This document shows positions 61,135-64,000 of a stretch of DNA of 64,000 nucleotides, in pieces. This stretch comes from Eubacteriaceae bacterium UBA6119 (GTDB lineage Bacteria > Bacillota > Clostridia > Eubacteriales > UBA1433). The notes beneath the pieces were generated by a model. That model saw only the letters and a program-made list of their open reading frames with translations. It had not been told where the DNA came from and did not search any database. Every line of letters starts with the position of its first letter. The first letter of the stretch is position 1. The position numbers and the translations under genes were made by a program. Location: assembly GCA_002423395.1 (NCBI GenBank), contig DIVZ01000007.1, forward strand, positions 1 through 64,000. Direction: 5' to 3'.

Positions 61135-61881
61135 ATGAACGTAGCGTATCGAACAGATGTGGGAAAAGTAAGACAGAAAAATGAAGACGCAGTTATGACG
61201 CTGTTTAACAGCACAAACGAAATATTTATATGCGCAGTCGCAGACGGCATGGGAGGACATAAGGCAGGCGGCACCGCATCAACCACGGCGCTTAATATAT
61301 TAAGAAAAAAACTAATTGATTTAGACGGCAAAAATATTGAAGATTATGTAAAAAAACTTGAAGACATTATTACAAATATAAATGATGAAATATTTAAGAA
61401 ATCAAACAAAGACGATAATTTAAAAGGAATGGGCACAACCATTACTGTTTGCATTGTTTTTAAAATGAAAATGGTAGTGTTTCATATAGGAGACAGCAGG
61501 GTATATACAATAAATGAAAACGGCATAACGCAAATTACAAAAGATCATTCTTTAGTACAAAAACTTGTAGACGAGGGCAAAATTACAAAAGATGAAGCCG
61601 CTGTTCATCCCAACAGAAATATACTTTTAAAAGCGCTGGGCAGCAATGAAAAACTTATACCTGATGTAAAAGAAATCGTTTTAGAAAAACCATTAAAAGT
61701 GCTTATGTGCACCGACGGTCTTACATCGCTTGTATCAGATAAAGAAATAGAAGAAATTATAAAAAATAACAGCTGCGATACTGCGGCTGTCAAGCTGATT
61801 TTCGCCGCTAATAAAGCCGGCGGACTTGATAATATTTCAGTAATAGTTTTTGAAGCAGGAGTAAATGATGGCAAGCAGTAA
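61135..61881 (+). CDS. prpC: PP2C-family serine/threonine phosphatase (Stp/PrpC)
   Basis: A 248-residue Mn/Mg-dependent phosphatase. The metal motifs are RTDVGKVRQKNED, ADGMGGHKAGG, GDSRVY and CTDGLT, all in order, and the C-terminal GGLDNISVIVFE closes the domain. It removes phosphates placed by PrkC, encoded next with a 17-base overlap, a tight stp-prkC pair. It is not membrane-anchored. Confidence 0.95.
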   Translation: MNVAYRTDVGKVRQKNEDAVMTLFNSTNEIFICAVADGMGGHKAGGTASTTALNILRKKLIDLDGKNIEDYVKKLEDIITNINDEIFKKSNKDDNLKGMGTTITVCIVFKMKMVVFHIGDSRVYTINENGITQITKDHSLVQKLVDEGKITKDEAAVHPNRNILLKALGSNEKLIPDVKEIVLEKPLKVLMCTDGLTSLVSDKEIEEIIKNNSCDTAAVKLIFAANKAGGLDNISVIVFEAGVNDGKQ

Positions 61882-63802
61882 ACTACTTAGCAATCGATAT
61901 AAAATAATAGCGAAAATCGGCGTGGGAGGCATGGCGGTAATATACAAAGCATATGACACGCTGTTAGACCGGTATGTCGCCATAAAAGTGCTTAAGGAAG
62001 AATATGTAAGCAATGAGCAGTTTTTAAAAAAGTTCAAACGTGAAGCGCAGGCGGCGGCAAAACTGACGCACGCCAATATTGTGAACGTGTTCGATGTAGG
62101 AGAAGAAGACGGTCTTCATTATATTGTAATGGAGCTTATTGAAGGGCAGACATTAAAAAAATACATCGAGGAACGCGGGTGTCTTACATGGAAAGAAACG
62201 CTCGCGATTGCGCTGCAAATTGCATCAGCTCTTGATACGGCGCATAGAAACAATATTATACATAGAGATATAAAACCGCAGAATATACTAATGACTGACG
62301 ACGGCATACCAAAAGTTTCGGACTTCGGTATAGCAAAGGCGGTGACAAGCACTACAGTCACATCCGATGGCGATGCTATAGGAAGCGTGCATTATATATC
62401 GCCCGAGCAGGCAAGAGGCGGATTTGTTGATGAGAGAAGCGATTTATATTCACTGGGTATTATGATGTATGAAATGCTTACGGGAATACTGCCGTTTGTA
62501 GGCGACACTGTTGTAAGCATTGCGATTCAGCACATTCAGTCCAATGTACCGCGTATTGAAACAGTAACTCAAAATATCCCTCAAGCGATAGCCGATATAA
62601 CCAATAAACTTACTGAAAAACTTCCCGAGAGAAGATACCAAAATGCGCTTGAATTAATGAACGCGATTATAAAGGCAAAGAATAACCCGTATACAAAACT
62701 TGAAAATAATGAAGAAGCAAAAGATATAAGAAAAGAGAAAGTCTCTTCAATAAGATCATATTCAAAGCCTAAACCACCGGAAGAGCGGATAATATTAACT
62801 CAAGGCCATGACGAGCCGGAAGAAATATATGAGAGATTTAATTTTAAAAAAAGCGCTCTGATTTTCTTTAAAGAGAAAAAAAGGATTATTTTTGCTTTGC
62901 TGATTTTTTTGGTTATGCTGATTTTTGTAGTTTCTGTTTATTCCATAAGCGGAAACAAAAAAATTGAAGTGCCTAACATAGAGGGAATGACAATAGAACA
63001 AGCAAAACAAACACTTAAAAACTCCGGACTTAAATATGATATAGTACTGGAAAAAGGCAGCCTTGAAGTTCCTAAAGACTCTGTAATAAGCCAAAATCCC
63101 AAAGCAGGGGATTATATTAAAAAATCAATGCCGGTTGAAATTGTAGTCAGCACCGGACCCAAAGAAATTGTAATGCCTGATGTTACAGGGCAATTTGAGG
63201 TGAACGCCAGAAGCACGCTTGAAAACGCAGGGTTGATTGTTAGTGAAGTAAATAAAGAATTTAACGACCAATATGATACTAATTTAGTATATGATCAAAG
63301 CCCTAAAGCAAATGAAAAAGTTTTGGAAGGCGCGAGTGTAATATTATATGTCAGCCAAGGAAAAGAAACATACATTATGCCTAATCTTATAGGCATGACT
63401 GAAGATGACGCCAGAGCTGAACTAGTTAAAATGGGATTAAATTTAACCAGTGTACAATATCAAGTAAGCACGCAATACAGCAAAGGTTTAGTGTGCGGTC
63501 AGAATCCTGAGGCAAATAAGCTGGTGGCAAAAACGCAGGGCGTTACACTTATTATAAGCAAAGGAAAAATAACGTCAAAAAATATTACTATTGATTTGTC
63601 GGATTTGGTAAGCGGACCCGTAAGGAACGTATATGTTAGAATTGATTTAATTGACCAGGACGGAAATATCAGTACTCAGTATGAAAGCAGTCATAAATCC
63701 AGCGATGTATTTACAGCCACGCTAAACGGCGTCGGAACAGAATATTATAAAGTTTATATAGATAATATTGAAAAACAGTCCGGAATTATCACGTTTAATT
63801 AA
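61865..63802 (+). CDS. prkC: PASTA-domain serine/threonine kinase PrkC/Stk
   Basis: A 645-residue membrane kinase. The kinase domain (about 8-270) has the glycine loop GVGGMAVIYK, Lys41, HRDIKPQN with HRD at 133-135, and DFG at 153-155. Then a basic juxtamembrane region, one membrane helix (about 337-358), three external PASTA repeats (about 363-430, 432-500 and 502-570) and an extra C-terminal part. PASTA repeats bind muropeptides and link wall state and spore germination to signalling. ATG at 61865 or 61868. rsgA follows after nine bases. Confidence 0.95.
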   Translation: MMASSKLLSNRYKIIAKIGVGGMAVIYKAYDTLLDRYVAIKVLKEEYVSNEQFLKKFKREAQAAAKLTHANIVNVFDVGEEDGLHYIVMELIEGQTLKKYIEERGCLTWKETLAIALQIASALDTAHRNNIIHRDIKPQNILMTDDGIPKVSDFGIAKAVTSTTVTSDGDAIGSVHYISPEQARGGFVDERSDLYSLGIMMYEMLTGILPFVGDTVVSIAIQHIQSNVPRIETVTQNIPQAIADITNKLTEKLPERRYQNALELMNAIIKAKNNPYTKLENNEEAKDIRKEKVSSIRSYSKPKPPEERIILTQGHDEPEEIYERFNFKKSALIFFKEKKRIIFALLIFLVMLIFVVSVYSISGNKKIEVPNIEGMTIEQAKQTLKNSGLKYDIVLEKGSLEVPKDSVISQNPKAGDYIKKSMPVEIVVSTGPKEIVMPDVTGQFEVNARSTLENAGLIVSEVNKEFNDQYDTNLVYDQSPKANEKVLEGASVILYVSQGKETYIMPNLIGMTEDDARAELVKMGLNLTSVQYQVSTQYSKGLVCGQNPEANKLVAKTQGVTLIISKGKITSKNITIDLSDLVSGPVRNVYVRIDLIDQDGNISTQYESSHKSSDVFTATLNGVGTEYYKVYIDNIEKQSGIITFN

Positions 63803-63811
63803 TGAGGAGAT

Positions 63812-64000
63812 ATGCAGGGCAAAATCACTAAAGGTGTCGGAGGATTTTATACTGTTCTTACTGACGATAAAAAATTAATAACTTGCGGTATAAAAGGAAT
63901 ATTCAGAAACAAAAACATCACGCCTACTGTAGGCGATGATGTTGTCGTACAATTTAAAGACAACGGGTATGTTATCAGCCAGATATCAGAGCGAAAAAAT
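63812..64000 (+). CDS. rsgA: Ribosome small-subunit GTPase RsgA, cut by the window end
   Basis: The first 63 codons are in the window. MQGKITKGVGGFYTVL, then GIFRNKNITPTVGDDV and VISQISERKN, is the OB-fold N-terminal domain of RsgA (YjeQ/CpgA). RsgA helps mature the 30S subunit and is controlled by PrkC in B. subtilis. GAGGAG precedes the ATG, nine bases after prkC. The GTPase domain lies beyond the end. Confidence 0.9.
   Translation, partial: MQGKITKGVGGFYTVLTDDKKLITCGIKGIFRNKNITPTVGDDVVVQFKDNGYVISQISERKN

Overview
The window reads as a chromosomal segment of an anaerobic, low-GC, endospore-forming Firmicute of the class Clostridia. The sporulation genes spoIIP and spoVS, the rny-ymdB-spoVS order, the hrcA-grpE-dnaK-dnaJ operon under a CIRCE operator, and the remA-gmk-rpoZ-priA-def-fmt-rsmB-rlmN-stp-prkC-rsgA block are standard for that class. 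Ferredoxin-dependent 2-oxoacid oxidoreductase, HemW and QueG fit an anaerobe. I cannot place it to genus. No phage, insertion sequence, CRISPR array or integrase is visible, and most of the window is conserved core.

Layout. 1-2.4 kb: a cut tRNA-Gly and a complete tRNA-Arg(TCG). Each is followed by copies of its own 3' half starting at the anticodon arm (decayed copies for Gly, one exact 43-bp copy for Arg). Between them lie a frameshifted LppM-like lipoprotein gene and a TM2 protein. 2.35-3.6 kb: a fluoride riboswitch controls two FluC/CrcB subunits and a DUF190 protein. 3.6-9 kb: a GntR/FCD regulator is divergent from an operon for a four-subunit 2-oxoisovalerate-type ferredoxin oxidoreductase followed by PanE-like and PanB enzymes. 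9-10.4 kb: two unrecognised envelope proteins. 10.5-22.5 kb: lipid kinase, engB, lon, lepA, hemW and the heat-shock operon. 22.5-33.5 kb: mostly minus-strand housekeeping (ybaK, maf, an ECF S component, sirtuin, TrkA/TrkH, SPFH/NfeD, SpoIIP, acyltransferase), with rpsT on plus. 33.1-36.4 kb: spoVS, ymdB, rny and an HPr. 36.5-41 kb: the least explained part, with a DUF1858 protein, a group of very small two-helix hydrophobic proteins (two of 51 and 56 aa), small charged proteins and an intracellular subtilase. 40.8-47.5 kb: queG, gltX and an ylm-type cell-division cluster (HlyD-like, ylmE, sepF, ylmH, rluD). 47.3-51.3 kb: DUF2164, KtrA/KtrB and RqcH on minus. 51.4-64 kb: dapF, yicC and the long co-directional block ending in a cut rsgA.

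How the genes work together. PanB uses 2-oxoisovalerate, the product or substrate of the Vor enzyme encoded just upstream. The operon therefore suggests a link between branched-chain acyl-CoA chemistry and pantoate/CoA synthesis. The heat-shock operon and Lon cover protein quality control. SepF/YlmE/YlmH and PrkC/Stp link division and cell-wall signalling. Two separate K+ systems (TrkAH and KtrAB) are present.

The best candidates for something undescribed are the tandem small two-helix proteins at 37.5-38.2 kb, the Vor-PanE-PanB operon, and the two tRNA loci that both carry duplicated 3' halves.
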